Both the position numbers and the translations under genes were made by a program. Below, one piece after another: positions 52,308 through 61,925 of a stretch of DNA of 64,000 nucleotides. The stretch's first letter is position 1. Each line of letters starts with the position of its first letter. This DNA comes from Lachnospiraceae bacterium (GTDB taxonomy: Bacteria; Bacillota; Clostridia; Lachnospirales; Lachnospiraceae): assembly GCA_017450485.1 (NCBI GenBank), contig JAFSTN010000040.1:1-64000 (forward strand), in the 5' to 3' direction. Below the pieces are notes generated by a model. It made no database searches and was not told the DNA's origin. It saw nothing but the letters and a program-made list of their open reading frames with translations.

Positions 52308-53894
52308 CTACCTTCCCCAGTATCCGGCGCCGCTGGTACGGTAGAAGAGAGCTTCCGACAGATGTGCCTCGGTTATATTATCGCAGTCTTCGAGGTCAGC
52401 GATGGTTCTCGACAGCTTGAGTATCCGGTGATAACTCCTGGCGGACAGCCCCAGGCTTTCGTATGCCGAGCTTATCAGGAGCTGTTCCCGGGAACCCAGC
52501 CTGCAGTATTTCTCGATGTCGTGTCCGCTCATCTCTGCATTGAAACGTATCTTCATATCCCTGAAACGGCAGGTCTGCCGTTCTCTCGCAGCTTCTATCC
52601 GGGATCTCATGTCGGCGCTGGACATCGAGGGACCCTGATCGGCATATTCGGGATTGCACAGCTCCACCGCTTCCGCTTCACAGCAGATATCTATCCTGTC
52701 AAGCAGCGGACCGGAGATACGGTTGATGTACCTGGAGACCTGTGAAGGCGAGCACCTGCATTTGTTCATGTCCGGATAGTATCCGCAGGGGCAGGGATTA
52801 CATGCCGCTACCAGCATGAAGTCGGCGGGATAGGTATACGCCCCCGCATTTCTTATGATCCGTATCTGTTTATCCTCAAGAGGCTGTCGCATTACATCAA
52901 GAGTGCTTCTGTCAAACTCGGTCATTTCGTCTAGAAAAAGCACTCCTCTGTGAGCGAGTGATATGATACCGGGACGCGGGTGGTTGCCGCCTCCGGCCAG
53001 TGCCTGCTCGGTCACCGTATGATGCGGGGCTATATACGGACGCGAGGCCACCAGGGGTTCGCCGCTTTTCAACATTCCGGCTACCGAATATATGGCCGTC
53101 ACTTCCAACGCTTCCTCCGGAGTCAGAGGAGGGAGGATAGACGGCATGCGTTTGGCGATCATGGTTTTGCCCGATCCCGGCGGACCTATCATGAGCATAT
53201 GGTGAAAACCGGCTGCCGCGACCATGGCGGCGCGCTTGATGGTATCCTGGCCACGTACATCCAGGAAGTCCGGAGCTTCCCTCAGTGCTGTGTTCAGATA
53301 TGCCTCGATATCGAAGCTGTCAGCTTTTCGGAGCGATATGAAGCCGCCTTCTTCTCTGCCGTCGCTGCCGTCACCAGGTCCTGCTCCGCTCTGCATATAC
53401 TCACACACTTCACTTAAGTATGACGCTCCGAGTACTTCTATGCCGGGGACCAGAGAACCTTCGCGGATGTTCACGATGGGGAGTATCACCTTTTTGATTC
53501 CGTGAGAGGCGGCCGAACGCACGATGGGGAGTATCCCGCGTACACTGCGCAGATCTCCGTCGAGACCGAGTTCTCCGATGAAGAGCGTGCTCTCGAGGTC
53601 ACGAGCGGGTATCTGACCGGTTGCGACCAGTATGCCTATGGCTATGGGCAGATCGTAGGATGTACCGGATTTGCGTATGCTTGCGGGAGAAAGATTGACG
53701 TTCAGGCAGGATGCAGGCAGAGAGAAACCGCTGTTCCTGAGGGCGACTTTAACACGCTCCCGGGCTTCTCTTACCTCGCTGCCGAGATAACCTACCATTT
53801 GGAAACATGGGAGTCCTGCGGAAGAGTCTACTTCCACACGTATCAGATCGCATTGGAGACCGGACAAAGCTCCGGTCATGATATGACAGAACAT
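52308..53894 (-). CDS. comM: YifB/ComM-type Mg-chelatase-like AAA ATPase
   Basis: This ATPase is related to ComM, a helicase for branch migration in transformation. The 528-residue protein begins with the ChlI/Lon-like domain (LIRVEVDSSAGLPCFQMVGY, ASIRKSGTSYDLPIAIGIL). The AAA core carries Walker A GPPGSGKTMIAKR and Walker B LFLDEMTEFDRSTLD. A Cys cluster follows (ACNPCPCGYYPDMNKCRCSP), and the protein ends with the Mg-chelatase C-terminal helical domain (LSARSYHRILKLSRTIADLE). GGAAAGG lies eight bases before the start. It leads comM-dprA and is divergent from topA. Confidence 0.92.
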   Translation of the reverse strand: MFCHIMTGALSGLQCDLIRVEVDSSAGLPCFQMVGYLGSEVREARERVKVALRNSGFSLPASCLNVNLSPASIRKSGTSYDLPIAIGILVATGQIPARDLESTLFIGELGLDGDLRSVRGILPIVRSAASHGIKKVILPIVNIREGSLVPGIEVLGASYLSEVCEYMQSGAGPGDGSDGREEGGFISLRKADSFDIEAYLNTALREAPDFLDVRGQDTIKRAAMVAAAGFHHMLMIGPPGSGKTMIAKRMPSILPPLTPEEALEVTAIYSVAGMLKSGEPLVASRPYIAPHHTVTEQALAGGGNHPRPGIISLAHRGVLFLDEMTEFDRSTLDVMRQPLEDKQIRIIRNAGAYTYPADFMLVAACNPCPCGYYPDMNKCRCSPSQVSRYINRISGPLLDRIDICCEAEAVELCNPEYADQGPSMSSADMRSRIEAARERQTCRFRDMKIRFNAEMSGHDIEKYCRLGSREQLLISSAYESLGLSARSYHRILKLSRTIADLEDCDNITEAHLSEALFYRTSGAGYWGR

Positions 53895-53993
53895 ATGATG
53901 TGCCTTTCCGCATGAGAGACACAGGATATGTGCTTATGAACAGTGGAATCATTGTAATTGAGTGCCGGCGGACATGTCAATGCTTTTTTATTC

Positions 53994-54022
53994 TTGCCAA
54001 CTGATTTTTTTTGGTGTATATT
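53994..54022 (+). promoter_or_regulatory. promoter of topA-codY
   Basis: TTGCCA at 53994-53999, a 17-nt spacer containing a T8 tract, and TATATT at 54017-54022. Confidence 0.6.
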
Positions 54023-54085
54023 CGTTGTTATCGTGTCCGGACTGTATGCATTGCCCGGCACAATCAAGTTATTCAGAGGAGTATT

Positions 54086-56071
54086 ATGGCGAAGTATCTG
54101 GTTATAGTGGAGTCACCTGCCAAGGTGAAGACCATCAGTAAATTCCTGGGTTCAAACTACACAGTCATGGCCAGCAACGGTCATGTGAGAGATCTGCCGA
54201 AGTCATCTCTCGGTATAGATACCGAGCATGATTATGAACCTAAATACATCACGATCCGCGGCAAAGGTGACATTCTGGCAGCCCTTCGTAAGGAAGTAAA
54301 GAAAGCCGAGAAGATCTATCTTGCAACGGACCCTGACCGTGAGGGAGAGGCTATCAGTTGGCACCTCATGGCGGCCTTGAACCTGCAGGATAAGAAGGTG
54401 TATCGAATCACCTTCAATGAGATCACGAAGAATGCGGTTAAGGAATCTCTTAAGAATGCGCGCGAGATAGATATGGATCTCGTAGATGCGCAGCAGGCCA
54501 GAAGATGCCTGGACAGAGTAGTGGGATATCGTATATCTCCTCTCCTGTGGGCTAAGATCAAGAGAGGCCTGTCGGCCGGCAGAGTGCAGTCCGTGGCATT
54601 GCGTATCATATGTGACAGAGAAGAAGAAATAGATGCGTTTGTTCCCGAGGAGTATTGGACTATAGATGCCTCTTTTGACATAAAAGGAGCGAAGCTCCCT
54701 CTGGTGGCGCACTATTACGGCACCTCATCCGAGAAGTGCGACATACATAACGAGTCCGAAGCAGATGAGATACTCAAAAGACTCCACTCGCAGAAGTTCA
54801 TCGTAGATGAAGTTAAGAATTCAACCAGAACCCGTAAGGCTCCGCTTCCTTTCACCACATCCACGCTTCAGCAGGAAGCTTCCAAAACACTGAATTATTC
54901 CACACAGAAGACCATGAGACTTGCGCAGCAGCTGTATGAGGGAGTGGAAGTCAAAGGACAGGGGACCATAGGACTCATCACCTACCTGCGTACCGATTCC
55001 ACCAGAGTGTCCGCGGAAGCCGAGGCCATGGCACAGAGCTATATCAAGGCCAATTACGGAGATAAATATCTGGGCAGCAGGCAGCAGGCCGATAAGGATG
55101 ATCACAAGATCCAGGATGCGCACGAAGCCATCCGCCCGTCGAATATTGAGCTGACACCACAGGCTGTTAGGAACGATCTGTCCAGAGATCTGCTTAGACT
55201 CTATACGCTTATTTGGAAAAGATTCGCAGCCAGCCGTATGAGCGATGCGGTCTACGATACCACATCCGTAAAGATCGGAGCGGGAAGTGATGTGTTCACG
55301 GTATCTGCATCGAGTCTGGGATTTGACGGATTTATGAGCGTATACAAGGATGATGATGACAAGGCCGAGCCCAACGTTCTGCCCAAGAAACTGGATAAGG
55401 GTGAGGAACTTAAGCTCGCCGATCTGGAGAAAAAACAGCATTTCACGCAGAGTGCGCCTCATTATACCGAGGCTTCGCTTGTCAGAGCCATGGAAGAGCT
55501 CGGTATCGGACGTCCCAGTACCTATGCGCCTACCATCACCACGATACTCGGCCGCAGATATATCATCAAGGAAGACAAGAATCTCTATGTCACCGAGCTT
55601 GGCGAAGTGGTCAATAAGATGATGAAGGAATCGTTCCCGTCTATCGTAGATGTGAACTTCACCGCCAATATGGAAACGCTTCTGGACGGTGTCGAAGAGG
55701 GCAAGGTCAAATGGAAGACCGTGCTGGAGAACTTCTATCCCGATCTGGACGAAGCGGTCAGGGAGGCGGAAAAAAACCTGGAACAGGTTAAGATTGCCGA
55801 CGAAGAATCCGATGAAATATGTGAGCTCTGTGGCAGGACTATGGTTTATAAATATGGTCCCCACGGCAAATTCCTGGCCTGCCCCGGTTTCCCGGAGTGC
55901 CGCAACACCAAGCCTTTCCTTGAGAAGACCGGTGCCAAATGTCCTAAATGCGGTAATGACATAGTGGTCAGGAAGACCAAGAAAGGGCGCAGATATTACG
56001 GCTGTATCGGATATCCCGACTGCGATTATATGTCATGGCAGAGACCGAAGACCCCCGAGAAAGAGGATTGA
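54086..56071 (+). CDS. topA: DNA topoisomerase I
   Basis: This type IA topoisomerase relaxes negative supercoils. The 661-residue protein has the Toprim domain (KYLVIVESPAKVKTISKFLG, TDPDREGEAISWHL), the active-site Tyr300 in ITYLRTDSTR and HEAIRPSNIE. Two C-terminal zinc ribbons carry four Cys each (CELCG with CPGFPEC, CPKCG with CIGYPDC). The ATG at 54086 follows AGAGGA; the frame is open 75 nt further upstream without support. codY starts 3 nt after its stop. Confidence 0.98.
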   Translation: MAKYLVIVESPAKVKTISKFLGSNYTVMASNGHVRDLPKSSLGIDTEHDYEPKYITIRGKGDILAALRKEVKKAEKIYLATDPDREGEAISWHLMAALNLQDKKVYRITFNEITKNAVKESLKNAREIDMDLVDAQQARRCLDRVVGYRISPLLWAKIKRGLSAGRVQSVALRIICDREEEIDAFVPEEYWTIDASFDIKGAKLPLVAHYYGTSSEKCDIHNESEADEILKRLHSQKFIVDEVKNSTRTRKAPLPFTTSTLQQEASKTLNYSTQKTMRLAQQLYEGVEVKGQGTIGLITYLRTDSTRVSAEAEAMAQSYIKANYGDKYLGSRQQADKDDHKIQDAHEAIRPSNIELTPQAVRNDLSRDLLRLYTLIWKRFAASRMSDAVYDTTSVKIGAGSDVFTVSASSLGFDGFMSVYKDDDDKAEPNVLPKKLDKGEELKLADLEKKQHFTQSAPHYTEASLVRAMEELGIGRPSTYAPTITTILGRRYIIKEDKNLYVTELGEVVNKMMKESFPSIVDVNFTANMETLLDGVEEGKVKWKTVLENFYPDLDEAVREAEKNLEQVKIADEESDEICELCGRTMVYKYGPHGKFLACPGFPECRNTKPFLEKTGAKCPKCGNDIVVRKTKKGRRYYGCIGYPDCDYMSWQRPKTPEKED

Positions 56072-56074
56072 TCT

Positions 56075-56863
56075 ATGGGAAACGTGCAGCTTCTTGACAA
56101 GACCCGGAAGATAGGAAAACTTCTGCATAACAACAATTCGGGTAAAGTTGTATTTAATGATATTTGCCGGATTATGGGCGATACACTCGGATCAAGTGTA
56201 ATGGTCATAAGCCGTAAGGGCAAGATACTGGGAGTGAGCCATCATAAGGACGTGGATGCCATCGAGGAATATGTGAGCGGGGACATCGCCACATTCATAG
56301 ATGCATCTCTGAATGACCGTCTCCTGAGTGTTCTGTCGACCAAGGAAAACGTCAATCTGTCCACTCTTGGTTTTGAACGTACGGATACGTCCAAGTACAT
56401 GGCGATGATCACACCGATAGTGATTTCGGGAGAGCGTCTGGGTACGCTTTTCCTCTACAAGAGTGGCGAACAGTACGATATAGATGATATAATACTGTGT
56501 GAGTACGGTACTACCGTTGTCGGATTGGAAATGCTCAGAGCCGTCAGTGAAGAGACGGCCGAGGAGGATCGTAAGGTCGCAGTAGTACAGGGTGCGATAG
56601 CCACTCTGTCATATTCGGAGCTGGATGCCATCGTCAGGGTGTTTGACGAGCTGAACGGTTTCGAAGGCATGATAGTTGCCAGCCGTGTGGCGGACAGGGC
56701 CGGGATCACCAGATCCGTGATCGTCAATGCGATGCGCAAGTTTGAGAGCGCAGGCGTTATAGAATCCAGATCATCCGGAATGAAAGGAACATACATCAAG
56801 GTCGTCAATGATGCGGTGTATGATGAGCTGGATAAGGTTAAGCGGTCCGGCAAGGTGAAATAG
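56075..56863 (+). CDS. codY: global regulator CodY
   Basis: CodY is the GTP- and branched-chain-amino-acid-sensing repressor of low-GC Gram-positives. The 262-residue protein has an N-terminal GAF domain (LLDKTRKIGKLLHNNN, ISRKGKILG). A long linker helix leads to a C-terminal winged helix-turn-helix with SRVADRAGITRSVIVNAMRK, the conserved CodY recognition region. It sits between topA and the flagellar operon, a known CodY neighbourhood. A terminator follows, separating it from flgB. Confidence 0.97.
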   Translation: MGNVQLLDKTRKIGKLLHNNNSGKVVFNDICRIMGDTLGSSVMVISRKGKILGVSHHKDVDAIEEYVSGDIATFIDASLNDRLLSVLSTKENVNLSTLGFERTDTSKYMAMITPIVISGERLGTLFLYKSGEQYDIDDIILCEYGTTVVGLEMLRAVSEETAEEDRKVAVVQGAIATLSYSELDAIVRVFDELNGFEGMIVASRVADRAGITRSVIVNAMRKFESAGVIESRSSGMKGTYIKVVNDAVYDELDKVKRSGKVK

Positions 56864-56908
56864 ATCATCATTTAATAACGGATTATGGACAGCGGATACG
56901 CTGTATGT

Positions 56909-56945
56909 AAAGGGACTTCAGATGACTGGGGTCCCTTTTGTGTTT
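56909..56945 (+). terminator. terminator of topA-codY
   Basis: AAAGGGAC at 56909-56916 pairs with GTCCCTTT at 56931-56938 over a 14-nt loop and is followed by a T-rich tract (TTGTGTTTTT). Confidence 0.75.
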
Positions 56946-57022
56946 TTCCGGATCCGCACTGTATCGACCATGGCATTCGGGGATGCCACCGCTCCACAAC
57001 AGAATGTGGTTTACATAATGAT

Positions 57023-57047
57023 AAAGCACTATATCTTGTGCTTTTTT
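57023..57047 (+). terminator. second terminator before the flagellar operon
   Basis: AAAGCAC at 57023-57029 pairs with GTGCTTT at 57038-57044 over an 8-nt loop, followed by TTT. Together with the preceding hairpin it insulates flgB from codY. Confidence 0.7.
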
Positions 57048-57059
57048 GGTCAAAAGACC

Positions 57060-57087
57060 TTGAAGTTTGGTTTTATTATTCTATAAT
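57060..57087 (+). promoter_or_regulatory. promoter of the flagellar operon
   Basis: TTGAAG at 57060-57065, a 16-nt spacer and consensus TATAAT at 57082-57087. It looks sigma-A-like rather than a sigma-28 type promoter. Confidence 0.65.
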
Positions 57088-57119
57088 AGTAGTGTGTATA
57101 TTTATGGAGGAGTATGCCT

Positions 57120-57518
57120 ATGAGTACGCTGATCGACACACATGCCTTTGATTACATCAATGTTCTGGATAAGGCAGCCGATGCTTCCTGGCTTCGTAAC
57201 GAAGCCATTGCGAACAATATCGCAAACATCGATACGCCGTATTACAAGAGACAGGATGTCAATTTTGAGGATGCACTTAATCAGGCACTGAAATGGACAC
57301 ATATGTCCGATCTGGATCGTCAGGTGCATAACGTGAGTATGCGCAGACTGTCGGTAGGCACATATACCGATTCCGCGGGATATAGCTATCGCGTAGACGA
57401 TAACAACGTCGATCTGGATACCGAGTCGGCAGAGCTGGCAGCCAACCAGATCAAGTACAACGGTATAGCGAATTCCATCAAAGCGGAGTTCCAGAACCTG
57501 AGAACGGTCATCAAGTAG
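57120..57518 (+). CDS. flgB: flagellar basal body rod protein FlgB
   Basis: FlgB is a proximal rod subunit exported by the flagellar type III system. The 132-residue protein shows the typical N-terminal NEAIANNIANIDTPYYKRQDV and the C-terminal DTESAELAANQIKYN. The ATG at 57120 has GGAGGAG seven bases upstream, preferred over an ATG at 57114. It is first gene of the fla operon. Confidence 0.97.
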   Translation: MSTLIDTHAFDYINVLDKAADASWLRNEAIANNIANIDTPYYKRQDVNFEDALNQALKWTHMSDLDRQVHNVSMRRLSVGTYTDSAGYSYRVDDNNVDLDTESAELAANQIKYNGIANSIKAEFQNLRTVIK

Positions 57519-57535
57519 GGTAGGAGGGCACAGAT

Positions 57536-57982
57536 ATGAGTATATTCAATTCATTTGATATAAATGCTTCCGGTCTGACCGCCCAGCGGTTCCGTATGGA
57601 TATCATATCCGAGAACGTGGCCAATGCGAATACGACACGTACCGAAGACGGCACCCCTTATGTACGCAAGGTCGTTACTTTTGAGGAAAAAGGAGAAGCC
57701 AAGTCCTTCTCAAGGATATTCCACAGTGCGCTTAACGACCGCAAGCAGGGCGGCGTTAAGGTCGGCGGCGTGTATGAGGATACCTGGACCCAGGCGAATA
57801 TGGTATATGATCCCTCTCATCCCGATGCCGATGAGAACGGATATGTGACTTATCCCAACGTCAATATCGTCACCGAGATGACGAACCTGATAGATGCGAG
57901 CCGTTCATACGAGGCGAATGCCACAGCGTTCAACGCCTCCAAGTCCATCGCTTCCCGCGGACTTGATATGGGCAACACCTGA
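57536..57982 (+). CDS. flgC: flagellar basal body rod protein FlgC
   Basis: FlgC is a proximal rod subunit of 148 residues. The N-terminal INASGLTAQRFRMDIISENV, followed by ANANTTRTEDGTPYVRK, is the FlgC signature, and EMTNLIDASRSYEANATAFN near the C-terminus is the rod-family helix. AGGAGGG precedes the ATG, 17 nt after flgB. Confidence 0.97.
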   Translation: MSIFNSFDINASGLTAQRFRMDIISENVANANTTRTEDGTPYVRKVVTFEEKGEAKSFSRIFHSALNDRKQGGVKVGGVYEDTWTQANMVYDPSHPDADENGYVTYPNVNIVTEMTNLIDASRSYEANATAFNASKSIASRGLDMGNT

Positions 57983-58002
57983 TGAGAGGAGTGTGATGAT
58001 AT

Positions 58003-58344
58003 ATGCCTATGGTCAGTGATGCTATAGATATCACCCGTCTTCGCAATGTGTCATCGGGTGCCGTCAGACAGGTGGCAAAGAGTGCACCGACCAATTCGAT
58101 CGACGCATATAATACCAATAAATTCAGCGATCTGCTCACCACTGCGATGGATAATCTGTCGGTTACGAACGGATATCTGTCTGATATGGAGAATGAGGAG
58201 ATCAAGTGGTCTCTGGGCGAGTCAAAGAACACTCATGACCTTACTATCGCCATACAGAAGGCCAGCACAGCATTGCAATACACGGTTGCGGTGCGAGATA
58301 AGATAATCGAAGCATACAAGGAACTTATGCAGATGCAGATCTGA
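58003..58344 (+). CDS. fliE: flagellar hook-basal body protein FliE
   Basis: FliE joins the MS ring to the rod. The 113-residue product has a variable N-terminus and the conserved C-terminal part HDLTIAIQKASTALQYTVAV, followed by RDKIIEAYKELMQMQI. It lies 20 nt after flgC, in the usual place. Confidence 0.96.
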   Translation: MPMVSDAIDITRLRNVSSGAVRQVAKSAPTNSIDAYNTNKFSDLLTTAMDNLSVTNGYLSDMENEEIKWSLGESKNTHDLTIAIQKASTALQYTVAVRDKIIEAYKELMQMQI

Positions 58345-58373
58345 TATATGAGCAGGCATGCTGAGGAGAGATT

Positions 58374-59981
58374 ATGATTGACAGATTGAGGAGTATCTGG
58401 CAGAGGATACTGGAGTGGTGGAACAGATTCACCACCAGACAGAAGACCATAATAATCGTGGTCGCAGCCGTTGTGCTGATCGCGATAGGTATACTGGTGA
58501 CGGTACTCACGAGAGACAAGTATATCACCATATATGTTGCCGAGACTACCGAAGAGACCACTGCCGTGACGACGGTATTGGAAGAAAACGATATTGCTTA
58601 CAAGGTTTCCGATGACGGTCTGAGTGTATTGATACTCGAGGAGAATCAGTCTCAGGCGAATCTCGCACTCGGATCCAACAGTCTGAAGTCCAGCTCCTAC
58701 GGCATAGAGAATGTTACGGAGGGCGGCATCGCCACCACGGAGGCGAACACGCAGCGTAAGTACATCGTATATCTGGAAAGCCAGCTGGAGAATGATTTTA
58801 TAGCACAGTTTGATGCGATCAAATCTGCTCATGTGGAACTTCATATTCCCACAGATGACGGCACTCTGATCGCAAAACAGGAAGAGTCAAGCGCATCCAT
58901 ATTGCTCGAGCTGGAGGAGGAATTCACTCCGGAGCAGGCATCGTTCCTCGCCAGAGCCGTAGCTACCGCGATAGGCAATGAGACCACCAATAACGTGGTC
59001 GTTATGGATACACAGGGCAATATGCTCTTTTCCGGTGAAGACAATTACTCTACGGCCGGTACGACAGGGTCGGCCCTGACAGTTAAAGGACAGGCCGAGA
59101 CCGCACTTAAGAACGAAGTGCGGTCGGTATTGCTTGGAACCAAGGAATTTGACGAGGTTGAAGTGGCATGTACTCTGAGCATGGATTTTTCCACCAGAGA
59201 GGATACAGACCATACATATACCCCCGCAGAAGGCCAGAAGCAGGGTGTACTCGCTCATGAAGAGAATTATTCGTCCGACAGTGCGAACAACGGCGGCGGA
59301 GTACCCGGCACGGACTCCAATACCGAGAACGATACCACGTATGTGATCCAGGATAACAGCCGGAGTAACTCGTCGGTGAACGAGGAACTCCGTGACTATC
59401 TGCCGAACGAGCACATCACAGTGACTTCCACTCCTGCAGGCAAGATCAATTACGGTGATTCGTCAATAGCGCTCACGGCCATATCCTATAACGTGATCCG
59501 TGAGGAGGATGCCGAGACACAGGGCCTGCTGGACGGCATAACCTGGGAGGAATACAAGCTCGCCAACAACACCCGTACCAAGCTTGATGTAGACGAGGAT
59601 CTGGTTGATGTTGTATCCAAGGCAACCGGCATCCCGGTCGCGAAGATCGCCTTTGCGGCATATTCACAGAATGTATTCTTCGACAAAGAGGGTTCGAAGT
59701 TCAGTCCTACCGACTTCATACAGATAGCACTGATCGTGATCATACTGGCACTGCTCGCCTTCGTAGTGCTCAGAAGCATGCAGAGAGAGAAAACCGAGGA
59801 AGAGCCTCAGGAAGAACTCAGTGTGGAGGATCTGCTTCAGTCCACACCGGAGTCCGAACTGGAGGATATATCCATGGAGGATGAATCCGAGACCAAGAAG
59901 GCGATCAACAAGTTCGTTGAAGACAACCCCGAAGCCGCAGCGTTACTCTTGCGTAACTGGCTGAACGAGGAATGGGGATAA
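58374..59981 (+). CDS. fliF: flagellar MS-ring protein FliF
   Basis: FliF forms the membrane-supramembrane ring. The 535 residues have a transmembrane helix near the N-terminus (IIIVVAAVVLIAIGILVTVL). The YscJ-type ring domain follows (VTTVLEENDIAYKVSDDG). A variable middle, a second transmembrane helix near residues 445-462 and the FliG-binding tail (PEAAALLLRNWLNEEW) complete it. GGAGAG precedes the ATG. Confidence 0.97.
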   Translation: MIDRLRSIWQRILEWWNRFTTRQKTIIIVVAAVVLIAIGILVTVLTRDKYITIYVAETTEETTAVTTVLEENDIAYKVSDDGLSVLILEENQSQANLALGSNSLKSSSYGIENVTEGGIATTEANTQRKYIVYLESQLENDFIAQFDAIKSAHVELHIPTDDGTLIAKQEESSASILLELEEEFTPEQASFLARAVATAIGNETTNNVVVMDTQGNMLFSGEDNYSTAGTTGSALTVKGQAETALKNEVRSVLLGTKEFDEVEVACTLSMDFSTREDTDHTYTPAEGQKQGVLAHEENYSSDSANNGGGVPGTDSNTENDTTYVIQDNSRSNSSVNEELRDYLPNEHITVTSTPAGKINYGDSSIALTAISYNVIREEDAETQGLLDGITWEEYKLANNTRTKLDVDEDLVDVVSKATGIPVAKIAFAAYSQNVFFDKEGSKFSPTDFIQIALIVIILALLAFVVLRSMQREKTEEEPQEELSVEDLLQSTPESELEDISMEDESETKKAINKFVEDNPEAAALLLRNWLNEEWG

Positions 59982-60009
59982 GGAGTAGAATTAGGAGTTA
60001 AGCTACGTA

Positions 60010-61023
60010 ATGGCTAAGTTGAGCGATGAAATGGGAGGCCTTCAGAAGGCTGCGATACTGCTGATAGCACTTGGGCCCGAGAAGTCTGCTTTGATATTCA
60101 AGCATCTCAAGGAGGAGGAGATAGAGGAACTCACTCTCGAGATCGCCAATACCAGAAGCATAACCCCACAGATCAAGGAAGATGTCATAAACGAATTCTA
60201 TCAGGTGTGTCTGGCCCAGCAATACATTGCGGAGGGCGGTATTTCCTATGCGAAGGAGCTGCTCGAAAAATCCTTCGGCGAGGACCGTGCAAAGGACGTT
60301 ATCGGCAAGCTGACCGCATCTCTTCAGGTCAAGCCGTTCGAATTTATCAGAAAAACAGATGCTTCCCAGTTACTTAACTTCATACAGGATGAGCATCCTC
60401 AAACCATTGCCCTGATCCTTTCGTATCTGTCATCCGCACAGGCCGCACTTATCATCAGTGCCCTGCATCCGGACAGACAGGCGGATGTGGCGAAGAGAAT
60501 CGCTGTTATGGACAGGACCTCTCCCGAGGTCATCAAGGAGGTCGAGAAAGTGCTCGAATCCAAACTCTCGAGTCTGGTCAATCAGGATTACACGATCATC
60601 GGCGGCGTCGACAGCGTGGTCGAGATACTCAATACGGTGGACCGTGGTACAGAGAAGCATATCATGGAGACTCTGGAGATCGAGGAGCCCGAGCTGGCAG
60701 ACGAGATCCGGCGCAAGATGTTCGTGTTCGAGGATATTCTGCTTCTGGACGACCGTGCTATACAGAGGGTGCTGCGTGATGTCGAGAATAATGATCTGGC
60801 TATCTCGCTCAAGGGTGCCAATCAGGAGGTTCAGAATGCTATATTCAACAACCTGTCCAAGCGTCTTGCATCCATGATCAAGGAAGATATGGAATTCATG
60901 GGTCCTGTACGTATGAAGGATGTTGAGGAAGCACAGCAGAAGATAGTTAATGTAATACGTAAGCTCGAAGATTCGGGTGAGATCGTAATATCCAGAGGCG
61001 GAGGAGACGAGATAATTGTCTAG
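60010..61023 (+). CDS. fliG: flagellar motor switch protein FliG
   Basis: FliG is the rotor torque protein that contacts MotA. The 337-residue protein has the N-terminal KAAILLIALGPEKSALIFKH, the middle EHPQTIALILSYL armadillo (with the downstream helix), and the C-terminal torque helix DDRAIQRVLRDVENNDLAIS. Full length and motif order are kept. fliH starts inside its last codons. Confidence 0.98.
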   Translation: MAKLSDEMGGLQKAAILLIALGPEKSALIFKHLKEEEIEELTLEIANTRSITPQIKEDVINEFYQVCLAQQYIAEGGISYAKELLEKSFGEDRAKDVIGKLTASLQVKPFEFIRKTDASQLLNFIQDEHPQTIALILSYLSSAQAALIISALHPDRQADVAKRIAVMDRTSPEVIKEVEKVLESKLSSLVNQDYTIIGGVDSVVEILNTVDRGTEKHIMETLEIEEPELADEIRRKMFVFEDILLLDDRAIQRVLRDVENNDLAISLKGANQEVQNAIFNNLSKRLASMIKEDMEFMGPVRMKDVEEAQQKIVNVIRKLEDSGEIVISRGGGDEIIV

Positions 61024-61924
61024 TAATCTGGTTAAATTCTACAATACGACTCCTCAGGAAGATTCCAAACTCATTGATACCAACAGCCTCGTAGAAAAGA
61101 AATTAAAAGAGGTGGCCGCCAAAGCCAAAAAGAAGGCGGAAGCTAAGCCCGCGAGCGGTGAGACACTGGTGGCCAGTGAGAATGCAGAGGCGGGATTTGT
61201 CGAAGGACTTGATGCGGATCAGATAGAAGCTCTGATCACGGACGGAGATGACGAGAGTAATGTCATCAAAGCGGTCGATCCCACGGAGGAGGCTGAGAAC
61301 ATACGCCTGGCCGCCAGAGCGGAAGCTGACGAGATAGTTGCTACCGCAGAGCAGCTGGCCAGAGAGTTCAAGGAGAACAGCCGCCGCGAAGCTGAGATCG
61401 AATGTACCAGAATCCGTGCCGATGCCAAGCAGGAAGGGTATCAGGCGGGACTGGTACAGGCTCAGGATGAGTATGCCGCGCGTATGCAGGAAGTGGATAT
61501 GCGTGAGCAGGAGCTGATGCAGAATTATGAGGCTCTGTGCGACGAACTGGAACCACGGTTCATCAGTGCGATCACGAGCATCTACGAGCAGATATTCAAG
61601 GTCGAGCTCGGACAGTATGAACCCATACTCGCACAGCTGATAGCCGGCGCGATGCGCGGAGTCGAGAGCAGCAAGTCGTATATAGTCCATATATCACGTG
61701 AAGACTATGAGGATATCAACGATACCCACAGGAAGCTTCTCGAGGAAGCGGCACCGGGATGTAAAGTGGATATCATAGAGGATGTGGGGCTGAACCGCAA
61801 TCAATGTATGCTGGAGACCGAGAACGGGATATTTGACTGCGGGCTGGATACTCAGCTGACAGAGCTTCGCAATAAGCTGATGATATTAAGCTTCGAGCCT
61901 GCGGGTCCCGTGGCGGAGGGGTGA
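61016..61924 (+). CDS. fliH: flagellar assembly protein FliH
   Basis: FliH regulates the FliI export ATPase. The 302-residue protein is rich in Glu, Lys and Ala with a long coiled coil (about residues 90-170, AARAEADEIVATAEQLAREF). The C-terminal FliH domain is ISAITSIYEQIFKVELGQYE and what follows. The probable start is a TTG at 61016 overlapping fliG, with GGAGGAG just upstream. The position between fliG and fliI confirms it despite low sequence conservation. Confidence 0.9.
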   Translation: MSSNLVKFYNTTPQEDSKLIDTNSLVEKKLKEVAAKAKKKAEAKPASGETLVASENAEAGFVEGLDADQIEALITDGDDESNVIKAVDPTEEAENIRLAARAEADEIVATAEQLAREFKENSRREAEIECTRIRADAKQEGYQAGLVQAQDEYAARMQEVDMREQELMQNYEALCDELEPRFISAITSIYEQIFKVELGQYEPILAQLIAGAMRGVESSKSYIVHISREDYEDINDTHRKLLEEAAPGCKVDIIEDVGLNRNQCMLETENGIFDCGLDTQLTELRNKLMILSFEPAGPVAEG

Positions 61925-61925
61925 C

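Noticed and set aside
54821-55864. Minus-strand frame opposite topA
   Set aside because: Low-complexity hydrophobic product with no start signal; topA is certain here.
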